A DNA stretch of 42,726 bases from an uncultured Opitutia bacterium (GCA_903873805.1 CAIQQB010000039.1:1-42726); one strand, 5' to 3'. Shown: positions 23,636-35,007, counted from the stretch's first letter. Made by a program: numbers and translations. Notes: a model not told the origin generated them from the sequence alone.

Positions 23636-23820
23636 CCTTCACCGGCTTTCACCGACTGGCTTGCCCGCGCGTCTGCCGCGCGGTGGAGGGTTGGACTGGT
23701 GCGTAACCGCAGCGCAACTGTGGCCGGTTTGCACGGCCTTTCCCGTTGTCCTGGATGAGTTGACTGAACAAAGAACGGCGACCCCGACTGCAACGCCCGC
23801 CGGCCGGTCTGGCAAAACAC
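23636..23820 (-). ncRNA. Cobalamin riboswitch upstream of the TonB receptor
   Basis: On the minus strand the conserved core reads GGGAA, then GTGCAAACCGG, CAGTTGCGCTGCGGTTA (plus-strand 23701-23745). Downstream comes AAGCCAGTCGG (23652-23662). ACCGGC (23808-23803) can pair with GCCGGT (23646-23641) as closing stem P1. The order and wording follow the B12 element of E. coli btuB (GGGAA, GTGCGAATC, GCGCAGCGGTAA, AAGCC). It would reduce receptor expression when cobalamin is plentiful. Confidence 0.8.
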
Positions 23821-23898
23821 TTCCGTGCGCATGATTTGGCAAAGGTTGCGTATTTCCTGTCCGGCCGCCTGAGTCGCGGCAGTCAGGTCGATCCAAGC

Positions 23899-23930
23899 GA
23901 TATATCAACATATACAGATGTAAAGATATG
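23899..23930 (+). promoter_or_regulatory. AT-rich palindromic operator candidate ahead of metH
   Basis: An AT-rich island in GC-rich DNA with nested inverted repeats: ACAT-ATACAG-ATGT and CATAT...ATATG. It resembles sites for ArsR-type regulators of methionine-cycle genes, an inference only. The 23357-23972 interval otherwise holds the riboswitch and the receptor leader. Confidence 0.35.
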
Positions 23931-23972
23931 TTTCTTGCCAAAGCCGGCTCTTCGCCCCATGTTTCGCGCACG

Positions 23973-25049
23973 ATGACCGCCCAAGCCCACGAATCCCCCG
24001 CCTTCGCCGCCCTGCGCACGCTGTTTGCGCAGCGCATCGCCATTTTGGACGGCGCGATGGGCACGATGATCCAGCGGCACCACCTGACCGAGGCCGACTT
24101 CCGGGGCGAACGCTTCCGGGCCCACCCGCACGACCTGAAGGGCAACAACGACCTGCTCAGCCTCACCCGCCCCGACATCATCGGGGAGATCCACCGCCAG
24201 TATTTCGCCGCCGGGGCCGACATGGTGGAGACGAACACCTTCAACTCCACCAGCATCTCGCAGTCCGACTACCATCTGGAGTCGATTGTGCCCGAGCTCA
24301 ACCGGGCGGCGGCCGCCGTGGCCCGCCGCGCCGCGCAGCAGGCCGAGGCCGCCACGCCCGGCCGCCGCTGTTTCGTGGCCGGTGCTGTCGGTCCGCTCAG
24401 TCGGACACTCTCGATGTCCCCCGATGTCAACCGGCCCGACTACCGCGCCGTCACCTGGGACCAGGTCGTGGCCGCCTATGCCGAGCAGGTCCGTGCGCTG
24501 CTCGACGGCGGCGTGGACACGTTGCTCGTCGAGACCATCTTTGACACGCTCAACGCCAAGGCCGCGCTGTTCGCCATCCAGTCGGTCTTCGACGAGCGCG
24601 GCGGCGCGCGTGTGCCGGTGATGGTCTCCGTCACGATCACCGACGTCGCCGGGCGCACCCTGTCGGGTCAGACCATTGCGGCTTTCTACCACAGCATCGC
24701 CCACGCGCAGCCGTTCAGTGTCGGCATCAATTGCGCGCTCGGCGGCAAAGCGATGCGCCCGTATGTCGAGGAACTCGCCGCCATCGCGGACTGCTTCGTG
24801 TCGTGCTACCCGAACGCCGGCCTCCCGAATGCGTTTGGCGGCTACGACGAGACTCCGGCCGACATGGCCGCGGTACTCGGCGAATTCGCCGAGAGCGGAT
24901 TCGTCAACCTCGTCGGCGGCTGCTGCGGCTCGACGCCCGACCACATCGCCGCCATCGCGGCGGCGGTCGGCAAATTCCCGCCCCGCGTCCCGCCGGTCCG
25001 CCCGGCCGCCCTGCGGCTGAGCGGGCTGGAACCGCTCATTGTCTCGTGA
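23973..25049 (+). CDS. metH: Methionine synthase, homocysteine-binding module (split MetH, part 1)
   Basis: A 358-residue protein equal to the N-terminal module of cobalamin-dependent methionine synthase, which binds zinc and homocysteine. Visible motifs: [11 protein letters not shown] near the start, [12 protein letters not shown], and the zinc cysteines in GINCALGG and [10 protein letters not shown]. The gene stops cleanly at the linker to the pterin domain. The partner gene begins about 110 bp downstream, so the enzyme must assemble from two chains. I chose the ATG at 23973 (MTAQAHE); an ATG at 23928 overlaps the putative operator and adds 15 atypical residues. Confidence 0.88.
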   Translation: MTAQAHESPAFAALRTLFAQRIAILDGAMGTMIQRHHLTEADFRGERFRAHPHDLKGNNDLLSLTRPDIIGEIHRQYFAAGADMVETNTFNSTSISQSDYHLESIVPELNRAAAAVARRAAQQAEAATPGRRCFVAGAVGPLSRTLSMSPDVNRPDYRAVTWDQVVAAYAEQVRALLDGGVDTLLVETIFDTLNAKAALFAIQSVFDERGGARVPVMVSVTITDVAGRTLSGQTIAAFYHSIAHAQPFSVGINCALGGKAMRPYVEELAAIADCFVSCYPNAGLPNAFGGYDETPADMAAVLGEFAESGFVNLVGGCCGSTPDHIAAIAAAVGKFPPRVPPVRPAALRLSGLEPLIVS

Positions 25050-25058
25050 TTCAAATTG

Positions 25059-25143
25059 AACCACGGAGTCACAGAGGACACAGAGCCAGAGTCCGGCCGG
25101 AGATTCCGCCGATCTTCCCTGTGTTCTCGGTGCCTCTGTGGTT
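25059..25143. repeat. CACGGAG/CACAGAG inverted-repeat element between the metH halves
   Basis: The left arm AACCACGGAGTCACAGAGGA (from 25059) and the complement of the right arm, AACCACAGAGGCACCGAGAA (from 25143 backwards), match at most positions. They could fold a long hairpin. It occupies nearly the whole spacer between the two metH genes. Confidence 0.75.
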
Positions 25144-25158
25144 AAACCCCATTTTTCT

Positions 25159-27936
<2,778 letters not shown>

Positions 27937-27960
27937 GCATCTGGACGCAGGGGAACCCTC

Positions 27961-28533
27961 ATGAAAGTCGCCAAATCCAAAGCCAAGCTGTCCCCCCAAC
28001 AGTGCGATGCACTGCTCACTGCATTGCAGGATCGTTTCGACAACAACCTGAGCCGCCATGCCGGGATCGACTGGCCGAAGGTGAAGGCGCGGCTGGACGC
28101 GAATCCCGACAAACTCTGGACGCTCGCCGAGATGGAGCGCCTAGGCGGTGAGCCGGATGTCATCGGTCAGGACAAGGCGACGGGTGAATATCTCTGGGTT
28201 GATTGTTCGGCGCAGAGTCCGGAGGCCCGCGCCAGTCTTTGCTATGACCGCGAGGCTTTGGATGCCCGGAAAAAATTCCCGCCGAAGGGCTGTGCCACGG
28301 AGCTGGCCGCGGCGATGGGGGTCGAACTGCTGACGGAGGAGCAATATCAGGCGCTGCAGCAAGTGGGGGAATTCGACACGAAATCGTCCAACTGGCTGAA
28401 AACGCCGCCGGCGATTCGGAAACTCGGTGGGGCGATTTTCGGCGACCGCCGTTTCGGCCGCGTGTTCATCTATCACAACGGCGCGGACTCCTACTACGGC
28501 GGGCGTGGTTTCCGTGGCATCCTCAAGGTCTGA
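27961..28533 (+). CDS. DUF4256 family protein
   Basis: A 190-residue soluble protein matching my memory of the DUF4256 family: WTLAEMERLGGEPDVIG, YLWVDCSAQSPEAR, YDREALDARKKFPP, GEFDTKSSNWLKTP and the aromatic C-terminus NGADSYYGGRGFRG. The family has no established function. It starts 24 bp after the metH stop with GGGGAA as a possible ribosome-binding site, so it may be co-transcribed; whether it has any link to methionine metabolism is unknown. Confidence 0.85.
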   Translation: MKVAKSKAKLSPQQCDALLTALQDRFDNNLSRHAGIDWPKVKARLDANPDKLWTLAEMERLGGEPDVIGQDKATGEYLWVDCSAQSPEARASLCYDREALDARKKFPPKGCATELAAAMGVELLTEEQYQALQQVGEFDTKSSNWLKTPPAIRKLGGAIFGDRRFGRVFIYHNGADSYYGGRGFRGILKV

Positions 28534-28560
28534 TCCCAATCGCCCGCCGGATTGACTCTT

Positions 28561-28637
28561 TTGTAGGGCCTCACCTCGCGTGAGGCCTGGCTGATTTCCC
28601 TTGCGGCCGAGGCTCGACGCAAGGTCGAGCCCTACAA
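28561..28637. repeat. 77-bp palindromic element with two internal hairpins
   Basis: Outer arms TTGTAGGGC (28561-28569) and GCCCTACAA (28629-28637) are perfect complements. Inside are GGCCTCAC-ctcgc-GTGAGGCC (28567-28587) and GGCTCGAC...GTCGAGCC (28611-28631), the latter matching 6031-6051. It resembles a small non-autonomous repeat element and may terminate DUF4256 transcription. Confidence 0.8.
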
Positions 28638-28727
28638 TGTTACAGCAAACCGCAAATGGCGTGAGTCCGGACCGGGTGATTTTCAGCTGAGTGCGGTTAG
28701 TTTTTCGCTTTTCTTATATTTAGTGCT

Positions 28728-28750
28728 TGCATAATTAAGCCATAACTTAA
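28728..28750 (+). promoter_or_regulatory. ArsR operator candidate
   Basis: An AT-rich stretch with the inverted repeat TTAAG-ccataa-CTTAA (28735-28750), just downstream of TTGCAT (28728) and 11 bp before the arsR start. Position and symmetry suggest autorepression. Confidence 0.5.
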
Positions 28751-28761
28751 ATGTATTCGGC

Positions 28762-29103
28762 ATGCAGAGCCTTGCCGCCATCGCCGATCCGACCCGCCGC
28801 CGCATTGTGGAGCTGCTCGCCGAGCGTGAGCGGACCGCGGGGGAACTCGTTGCGGAGTTCGACGTAAGCGCCCCGGCGATTTCCCAACACCTGAACGTGC
28901 TCCGGGCGGCCGGGCTCGTCACCACCCGGGCCGTCGGGCAGTCGCGGATCCAGGCGCTGAATCCCGACGGGTTTGACGGCCTTGAGGACTGGCTGCAACA
29001 AACGCGGTCGGTCTGGTCGCGCCGGCTTGACGCCTTGGAGCGCGAGCTGCGCGCGGAGGACGAGGCCAACGCCCGAAAGGCACCGAAGAAACCTTCCTCA
29101 TGA
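28762..29103 (+). CDS. ArsR-family transcriptional regulator
   Basis: A 113-residue winged-helix repressor: IADPTRRRIVELLAERERTA, then AISQHLNVLRAAGLV and a basic wing. It lacks the cysteine metal motif of arsenic sensors, and belongs to the group that partners with SRPBCC/AHSA1 proteins. The stop overlaps the next gene's start by 4 bp (ATGA), so both are translated together. It likely represses its own operon through the palindrome directly upstream. The ligand is unknown. Confidence 0.9.
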   Translation: MQSLAAIADPTRRRIVELLAERERTAGELVAEFDVSAPAISQHLNVLRAAGLVTTRAVGQSRIQALNPDGFDGLEDWLQQTRSVWSRRLDALERELRAEDEANARKAPKKPSS

Positions 29104-29648
29104 AAACCAACGAACAATACGGAAAGTTCACCAGTCCGGCCGAGGTGCGCATCGTCCGCACCCTGCCGGGTCCGATCGAGCGCATCTGGGAATACCTCAC
29201 TGATCCCGAGAAACGGGCCCGCTGGTTTGCGGGCGGTCCGATGGAACCGAAGCAGGGCGGCAAGGTGGAGCTCTTCTTTCAGCACAAGCAGATCGCGCCT
29301 GATGAAACTCCGCCCGAGAAGATGAAGCACGTGCAGGATCCGGGCTTCAAGATGCCGGCCACCGTGCTGCGCTGGGAACCGCCGCATGTGCTGAGCTACA
29401 CGTTCGACGACGACTCCGATGTCACGTTTGAGCTCACGGAACAGGGAAAAAGCGTGCAACTCGTGCTGACGCACCGCAGTCGCGGCACCGATCTGCCGTA
29501 CATCACCGGCTACGCGAGCGGCTGGCACACGCACCTCGCGCAGCTCATCGCGCAGCTTGAAGGCGCGCCGCGTCCGCCATTCTGGCCGATGCATGCCAGG
29601 CTCAAGGACGAATACGTCAAACTCCACGCCGCCGCGCCGCAGGCCTAG
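29100..29648 (+). CDS. SRPBCC (AHSA1-like) domain protein
   Basis: A 182-residue protein of the START/SRPBCC fold that binds hydrophobic ligands: VRIVRTLPGPIERIWEYLTD followed by PEKRARWFAGG, and the C-terminal helix GWHTHLAQLIAQLEG. It is coupled to the upstream ArsR regulator, an arrangement common in bacteria, often with unknown physiological role. It has no signal peptide, so it is cytoplasmic. A palindromic repeat element follows 17 bp after the stop. Confidence 0.9.
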   Translation: MKTNEQYGKFTSPAEVRIVRTLPGPIERIWEYLTDPEKRARWFAGGPMEPKQGGKVELFFQHKQIAPDETPPEKMKHVQDPGFKMPATVLRWEPPHVLSYTFDDDSDVTFELTEQGKSVQLVLTHRSRGTDLPYITGYASGWHTHLAQLIAQLEGAPRPPFWPMHARLKDEYVKLHAAAPQA

Positions 29649-29665
29649 ACCACTCTGAGATTATT

Positions 29666-29732
29666 GGTAGGGACGCATCTCCGAGGCATCCGCGAACTCA
29701 CCCAACGGACGGCTCGGAGAGCCGTCCCTACC
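29666..29732. repeat. 67-bp palindromic element bounded by GGTAGGGACG/CGTCCCTACC
   Basis: Perfect 10-bp outer arms (29666-29675 and 29723-29732) enclose the triloop hairpin GGACGGCTC-gga-GAGCCGTCC (29707-29727). It belongs with the elements at 21233 and 28561. Confidence 0.8.
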
Positions 29733-29816
29733 GTCGGTCAGATCAACCCAAGGCCACTGCCTTGTCCTCACCCAACCATCCCGAACCAACCACGTCATTG
29801 TTCAACTCCACCACCC

Positions 29817-30551
29817 ATGAAAAAGCCTGCCCTCGAAAACCATCCCGTTGTCTCCCCCGAAAAATGGCTCGCGGCCCGTCGCGAGTTTCTCCGCGAAGAA
29901 AAGGAATTCTCCCGCCTGCGCGACCGCCTTGCCAAACGCCGGCGGGCGCTGCCGTGGGTCCGCGTCGATAAGCCTTACGCCTTCGCCGCGCCGGGCGGTC
30001 GGGTGTCCCTGGCCGACCTGTTTGACGGGCGCAGCCAGCTCATCGTCTATCACTTCATGCTCGCCCCCGGCTGGGAGGAGGGCTGCCGCGGCTGTTCGTA
30101 TGTGTCGGATCACTTTGACGGCGCACTCGCGCACTTGAACGCCCGCGACGTTTCCTTCACCGCGGTGTCGTCGGCCCCGCTGGCGGAAATCCGCCGGTTT
30201 CAAAAGCGGATGGGCTGGAAGTTCAACTGGGTCTCGTCGCACGGCACCGATTTCAACCGCGACTTTGGCGTGGCGTTCACTCCGGCGGAAGTCGAGGCGG
30301 GTCGGGCCGACTACAATTTTGCCCGCAATGACATCGGAGCGGAGGAGATGCCCGGCCTCTCTGTCTTTGCCCGCGGTGAAGACGGGGCCGTCTGCCGTAC
30401 CTACTCGACCTACTCGCGCGGGCTCGACCTGCTGATCGGCACCTACAACCTGCTGGATCTCGTGCCGAAAGGGCGCGACGAGGATGCCGAAGCGCCCATG
30501 AAGTGGGTCTGTCTGCACGATGCCTACGGCCATGTCGCGACGGCTAGCTAA
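29817..30551 (+). CDS. DUF899 thioredoxin-like protein
   Basis: A 244-residue protein of the DUF899 family (thioredoxin-like fold): VSPEKWLAARREFLREEKEF, then GRSQLIVYHFMLAPGWEEGC, CSYVSDHFDGALAHLNARDV and the C-terminal GRDEDAEAPMKWVCLHDAYG. The CxxC is replaced by GCRGCSY, which retains two cysteines close together. The ATG at 29817 (MKKPALEN) is used; the longer frame runs back through the repeat element. The next small gene starts 2 nt after its stop. The biochemical role of the family is not settled. Confidence 0.88.
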   Translation: MKKPALENHPVVSPEKWLAARREFLREEKEFSRLRDRLAKRRRALPWVRVDKPYAFAAPGGRVSLADLFDGRSQLIVYHFMLAPGWEEGCRGCSYVSDHFDGALAHLNARDVSFTAVSSAPLAEIRRFQKRMGWKFNWVSSHGTDFNRDFGVAFTPAEVEAGRADYNFARNDIGAEEMPGLSVFARGEDGAVCRTYSTYSRGLDLLIGTYNLLDLVPKGRDEDAEAPMKWVCLHDAYGHVATAS

Positions 30552-30552
30552 C

Positions 30553-30831
30553 ATGTGCCGGCATTCCTTCCACACACTGGCGCCATTCGCGCTCCTTGCG
30601 CTGGCGCCCAAATGCCTGGTGTGTCTGGCGGTCTATGCCGGGCTCGGGGTGGCGCTGGGCCTCACCGGACCGGAACTTTGCGGTGCGCCCGCCTCGGGAA
30701 CTGGAGCGGTGATGTCCTGGCTTTCGGCTGCCGGAGTGGCCGTCGGAATTGTCGCGGGAATCGTGTGCGGACGCAGGAGCATCCGGCAGCGGCGTGCGGA
30801 CACCGGAACCGCGACGGTTGAGGGTGGGTAG
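30553..30831 (+). CDS. Small membrane protein with APKCLVC motif
   Basis: A 92-residue protein with two predicted membrane helices. The first contains LAPKCLVCLAVYAGLG, with a CxxC at the helix, recalling MerC-like and related small membrane proteins; the second is VMSWLSAAGVAVGIVAGIVCG. It starts 2 nt after the DUF899 stop, so the two form an operon. A thiol or metal role is suggested only by the cysteine pair. The alternative in-frame ATG at 30520 would overlap the DUF899 gene. Confidence 0.6.
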   Translation: MCRHSFHTLAPFALLALAPKCLVCLAVYAGLGVALGLTGPELCGAPASGTGAVMSWLSAAGVAVGIVAGIVCGRRSIRQRRADTGTATVEGG

Positions 30832-30837
30832 GTATCC

Positions 30838-30958
30838 AAGGGCAATCCTGTCCCGCCGCTCACGCAGCGGGCTACGGGAAATTGTCTCCGGTCGGGGTAG
30901 CTCTGCGCGTGAGCGCGGAGACGCTGGAGCATGGGCGTTTCGAGCGAACCGTGAGGGC
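30838..30958. repeat. Imperfect hairpin-rich intergenic repeat
   Basis: It contains CCGCT-cacgc-AGCGG (about 30856-30870) and CTCTGCGC-gtga-GCGCGGAG (about 30901-30920, one G-T pair), with GGTAGG near the left end. It resembles the GTAGGG-bounded elements, but the outer arms are degraded. Confidence 0.45.
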
Positions 30959-30981
30959 TAATGCGCTCCCCCTTCCCCGGG

Positions 30982-31899
30982 CTACGGTTTTAGTCCGAGG
31001 AGCCGGGCGGGGTTCTGGCGGGTGATGAGGTCAAGGTCGGCGTCCTTGATGCCTTCCGCTTTCAGCGCGGTGATGAAAGCGCGCAGGCCGTCGGTGTGGA
31101 CCGGCGTGTTGGGCTGGCCGAGGTCCGACGAGATCAGGAAATGCTCCGCGCCCACGGCGCTGATTGCCCGGGCGCAGTCGGCCACCGGCACGCCCTGGCC
31201 CGCGGGAGGCGGAAGGTGGGTGAGCCAGGTGAACTCCATCATGACGCCGAGTGCGGCCAGGCGCTGCATCTGCTCCGGCGTCGCCCGGGTGGAGTCGGCC
31301 AGCACATGGGTCGCGAGCAGGCGCTTCACGCCCGCCGCGCGCGCGGCGGTGAAGACCACCAGCGCCTCGGCGGCGGAGGAATGGCCCGAGGCGAGGATGA
31401 GGTCGTGGGTGGCGACCAGCGGGAAGATCTCGGCGAGGGCGGGCACCGGCTGGCCGTCCCGCACGACGGAGACGAACGGCCGGTCGGCCTTGGAAAACTT
31501 CACCTGGTTTTCCGCGTCGAAGGTCGGCAGCCAGACCACCTTCCCGCGCTGGCCCTCGACCTCGACCATGCGGCGGACGGCTTCGGGATTGATCCCGCCC
31601 ATCGACCGGTTGAGGACGATGCCGCCGAAGACCTCAATGCCGCCGATCTCCTGCATGGCGAGCTGCGCGAGCGCAGCGGTGGTGACGAAGTGGTTCTTGA
31701 GCACCACGGCGCGCATGCCCGCGGCCCGGGCCTGGCGGACCACCTCGAAACTGTTGAGCGAGCGCCCGGTGGTGTCGGGCGCGGAATGGGCGTGAAAGTC
31801 GATCACGCCGGCGAGGGAGACGGTTTCCGGCGGCGGCTCGACGGCGGCGGCACGGAGCACGGTGGCAAGCAGACCGGCGAGCAACAGGGTGGGGCGCAT
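30982..31899 (-). CDS. Secreted DUF6282-type metal-dependent hydrolase
   Basis: A 305-residue TIM-barrel amidohydrolase-like protein. A signal peptide covers 1-20. The metal-binding HxH is in VIDFHAHSA (His36, His38). Further conserved histidines are in VLKNHFVTT and ASGHSS, and an aspartate in LISSDLGQP, as in amidohydrolase-superfamily proteins. It matches my recollection of DUF6282. The substrate is unknown. It lies 26 bp downstream of the DoxX-like gene in the same direction, so they may be co-transcribed. Confidence 0.8.
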   Translation of the reverse strand: MRPTLLLAGLLATVLRAAAVEPPPETVSLAGVIDFHAHSAPDTTGRSLNSFEVVRQARAAGMRAVVLKNHFVTTAALAQLAMQEIGGIEVFGGIVLNRSMGGINPEAVRRMVEVEGQRGKVVWLPTFDAENQVKFSKADRPFVSVVRDGQPVPALAEIFPLVATHDLILASGHSSAAEALVVFTAARAAGVKRLLATHVLADSTRATPEQMQRLAALGVMMEFTWLTHLPPPAGQGVPVADCARAISAVGAEHFLISSDLGQPNTPVHTDGLRAFITALKAEGIKDADLDLITRQNPARLLGLKP

Positions 31900-31925
31900 G
31901 GGTGGCGGGACGGGTTCCGGAAAAA

Positions 31926-33218
31926 TCAGCGGTTGAAGGGTGTTTCGGTCACCCAGTGGAAACTGTGGAAAAGGTTGAACTTGGTTTCATCGACGCGCCG
32001 CAAGGTCACGCGCAGCGTCGCCCCATCCAATGTGCCGGCGAGCTGCAGCCGCCCGGGCTCCGGCAGCGTGTAGTTGATTTCCACCGGCGGGTCGCCCTCG
32101 TGCGCGGGGGCGAGCGTGATCCGGCCTGGTCCGGGCACGGCTTTGACCAGCCAGCGGCCGCGGGAGGTGTTGTCCATCCGGCGTACCGCCAGCGCGCCGT
32201 AATCCCCGATGATCAGCGTCCGCCAGCGGGCGGTCTCGGTGGTGAGCGGCGGCACTGGCGTGCCGTCGCGCTCGAAGGTCTCGACGTTCCAGAGGCCGCG
32301 GAGCTCCGCAGGTGCGGGAGTGAACTGGGCCGCAATCAAGGCCTGCTCGGCGAGCTGGTGGGCGACACCGCCATAGACCAGTCCGCCTACGAACAGTACC
32401 CGGGCGACCGCGGCGGCGGGGCGCATCCGGCCGCGCGGCCAGGCGGGCCCGGGGGGCGCGGCGGCGGCGGGGCGGTTCAGCATGAACACCGCCATCAGCC
32501 GCCCGTGGTCGGGCCACGCCAGCCAGACCGCCATCGCGAGCAGGTGCGACGAATAGAGCTTCACCGGCACGTCGTAGCAGAAGTTGAGCAGGACGACGTT
32601 GAGCATCACGCCGGCCGTGACGAGCGCACCCAGCAGGGTGGTGCGGCGGAAAAAGAGGAGGGTGCCGCCGACCAACTCGGCGAGGCCGGAGAAGGCCTGA
32701 TAGGCCGGCGAGAAGCCCATGAAATTCCAGAGCACGCCCTCCGGCGAGAATTCGTTGAGTGGCTCCAGCAGCCTGTAAAAGGAGGGGGTGGGAAACTGCG
32801 TGGGCGGAATCAGCTTCATGAAGCCGTAGTGCAGCATCGCCGCGCCGAGCAGGTAACGGACGATCGTGCGCCCGGCCTCCTGGACCGTTGGGTCGTGCCG
32901 GCGCGCGCGATCGCACGCGGCCCAGACCGCGGCACCCGCGAACGCGAGCACGAGCAGGCACCAAGCCTGGATCCAGTCGAGGGTGGTGTCACTGCTGCCG
33001 GACGGCCCGGTGTAAATCGGACCACTAAGGCCGAGCACGGCGCGCCCGATCCATGGCGCGATCCGCCGCCAGCCCTCGTTTAGGGACGCGTCCACCCGGC
33101 CCAGTCCGGGCACGACCCAGAAAAACTGCAGGAGGGCGTGCAGACCGAGGTAGAGCGGAAAGAACCGCGAGCCGAAGCGGCGCAGCCAGCTGGTCGGAGA
33201 ATCTGCCGTGGAATCCAT
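31926..33218 (-). CDS. DoxX-like integral membrane protein with C-terminal beta-rich domain
   Basis: A 430-residue protein. About seven hydrophobic segments lie in the first 300 residues, including a DoxX-like core (AMLHYGFMKLIPPTQFP, SGLAELVGGTLLFFRR, GVMLNVVLLNFCYD). A soluble domain of about 125 residues follows (LRGLWNVETFERDG, GDYGALAVRRMD, LHSFHW-like end). The ATG at 33218 (MDSTADSP) is selected; the longer frame adds a non-coding-like stretch. Proteins of this kind are uncharacterised; membrane redox or sulphur roles have been proposed for DoxX families. It is divergently oriented from the radical SAM gene, with a 231-bp gap showing no clear motif. Confidence 0.8.
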   Translation of the reverse strand: MDSTADSPTSWLRRFGSRFFPLYLGLHALLQFFWVVPGLGRVDASLNEGWRRIAPWIGRAVLGLSGPIYTGPSGSSDTTLDWIQAWCLLVLAFAGAAVWAACDRARRHDPTVQEAGRTIVRYLLGAAMLHYGFMKLIPPTQFPTPSFYRLLEPLNEFSPEGVLWNFMGFSPAYQAFSGLAELVGGTLLFFRRTTLLGALVTAGVMLNVVLLNFCYDVPVKLYSSHLLAMAVWLAWPDHGRLMAVFMLNRPAAAAPPGPAWPRGRMRPAAAVARVLFVGGLVYGGVAHQLAEQALIAAQFTPAPAELRGLWNVETFERDGTPVPPLTTETARWRTLIIGDYGALAVRRMDNTSRGRWLVKAVPGPGRITLAPAHEGDPPVEINYTLPEPGRLQLAGTLDGATLRVTLRRVDETKFNLFHSFHWVTETPFNR

Positions 33219-33449
33219 GGGGCGGAAATGGCGAGTCCGGGCGAGCGTGCCGTCCGGTCCCGAAAATGCGACTGCCAAGTGGTGACACCGGAGGGCCGCG
33301 ATCGGCCACCCGGCTGCGGCCGGGGCCAATGACGGTGCGTGCTCGGGCTGTTGCGTGATGCCAGGACGGGCGTTGGGTTCGTGGCCCCGCGGGCTGCTGG
33401 TGCGATGCCGCTTTCAATTTCGGCCATTCGGGATTAAGCTGGGGAAGCC

Positions 33450-34931
33450 GTGAACACGTTATTGGTTTACCCGGAGTTCCAGGACACCTTCTGGAGCTTC
33501 AAACATGCGTTGAAATTCATCCGCAAGAAGGCGGCCCTGCCCCCGCTCGGTCTGCTCACCTTCGCCGCGATGCTGCCCCCGGGGTGGGAAAAGCGGCTGG
33601 TCGACACCAATGTCCGGAAGCTGCGGGACCGCGACCTTGCCTGGGCCGACCTCGTCTGCATCAGCGCGATGATCGCCCAGCAGGACTCGGTGCGCGAGCT
33701 GATCGCGCGCTGCCGCGCGGCGGGCAAGACCATCGTGGCCGGAGGACCGCTCTTCACCCGCGCTCACGACCAGTATCCCGACGTCGATCACTTTGTGCTC
33801 AACGAAGCCGAGGAGACGCTGCCGGAGTTCCTGCACGATTTCGCGGCCGGCCGGGCCCGGCGGGTTTATTCCACCCCGGGCTTCGCCAACCTGCGGGACA
33901 CCCCGGTGCCGCTCTGGGAGCTGGCGGAGCTGTCGCAGTATGGCTCGATGAGCCTCCAGTTTTCCCGCGGCTGCCCCTTTGACTGCGAGTTTTGCGATGT
34001 GACGGCACAGTTTGGCCACCGGCCCCGGCTCAAGTCCGCCGCGCAGGTCACCGCCGAGCTCGACCGCCTCCACGCCGCGGGCTGGCGCGGCCCGGTGTTT
34101 TTTGTCGACGACAACCTGATCGGCAACAAACACGTCCTCAAAACCGAGCTGCTGCCGGCGCTGATCGCCTGGCAACGGCGGCACCGGCGCGGGCTGCCGT
34201 TCTACACCGAGGCCTCGATCAACCTGGCCGACGACCCGGAGCTCCTGCGCCTGATGAGCGAGGCGGGTTTCGACACGGTTTTCATCGGCATCGAGACGCC
34301 TGATGCCGCGAGTTTGGTGGAGTGCAATAAGCGGCAGAACCAGGGCCGAGACCTGGTGGCCGACGTGAAACGCATTCAGCGCGCGGGGCTGCAGGTGCAG
34401 GGCGGGTTCATCGTGGGCTTTGACAGCGATGCACCGAACATCTTCCAGCGGCAGGTGGACTTCATCCAGCAGAGTGGGATTGTGACCGCGATGGTCGGTC
34501 TGCTCAACGCGCTCCCCGGTACGAAACTCCACGCCCGGCTTGCGCGCGAGGGCCGCCTGACCAGCCGCACCACCGGCAACAACGGCGACGGCACGCTCAA
34601 TTTCACCTCGCGCATGCCGTCCCGGCAGCTGGTCGACGGCTACAAGAGCATCCTGCGCCGCATCTATGCACCGCGGCCGTATTATCAGCGCATCCGCACG
34701 CTCCTGCGGGAGTACCGGCGGCCCCGGATCGCTGGCGCGATGAGCTGGCGGCATGGGCTCGCGCTGGGCTATTCGGGCCTGCGGCTGGGGATTCTCGGCC
34801 GCGAACGTTTTCAGTACTGGCGGCTGATGCTCTGGACGCTGTGCCGCCGGCCCTCGCAGCTGCAACTCGCCGTGACGCTCGCGATCTACGGCCACCACTT
34901 CCGCAAAAGCTGCGCCGCCATCGGGGTGTAG
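33450..34931 (+). CDS. B12-binding radical SAM protein (DUF4070, HpnP-like)
   Basis: A 493-residue radical SAM enzyme. The N-terminal Rossmann-like B12-binding region (1-130) starts MNTLLVYPEFQDTFWSF. The iron-sulphur motif C-x3-C-x2-C is at Cys175, Cys179 and Cys182 (RGCPFDCEFCD). The radical SAM barrel extends to about 360 and a DUF4070-type C-terminus follows. This architecture is shared with hopanoid C-2 methylase HpnP and relatives that modify lipids or natural products. No hopanoid genes are nearby, so the substrate is open. The start is the GTG at 33450, preceded by GGGGAAG. It fits the B12-rich character of the window. Confidence 0.88.
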   Translation: MNTLLVYPEFQDTFWSFKHALKFIRKKAALPPLGLLTFAAMLPPGWEKRLVDTNVRKLRDRDLAWADLVCISAMIAQQDSVRELIARCRAAGKTIVAGGPLFTRAHDQYPDVDHFVLNEAEETLPEFLHDFAAGRARRVYSTPGFANLRDTPVPLWELAELSQYGSMSLQFSRGCPFDCEFCDVTAQFGHRPRLKSAAQVTAELDRLHAAGWRGPVFFVDDNLIGNKHVLKTELLPALIAWQRRHRRGLPFYTEASINLADDPELLRLMSEAGFDTVFIGIETPDAASLVECNKRQNQGRDLVADVKRIQRAGLQVQGGFIVGFDSDAPNIFQRQVDFIQQSGIVTAMVGLLNALPGTKLHARLAREGRLTSRTTGNNGDGTLNFTSRMPSRQLVDGYKSILRRIYAPRPYYQRIRTLLREYRRPRIAGAMSWRHGLALGYSGLRLGILGRERFQYWRLMLWTLCRRPSQLQLAVTLAIYGHHFRKSCAAIGV

Positions 34932-35007
34932 CTCCGGCCTGCGGACTGCCGGGCACGGCGGAACCCGCTTGCCGGCCGCGGGTCCCAATCGCACCCTGCC
35001 GCCCGCG

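Noticed and set aside
23690..23760. Cobalamin riboswitch on the plus strand controlling metH
   Set aside because: CAACTGTGG on the plus strand resembles part of the B12 consensus, but the ordered core (GGGAA, GTGCAAACC, GCGCTGCGGT, AAGCC) exists only on the minus strand.
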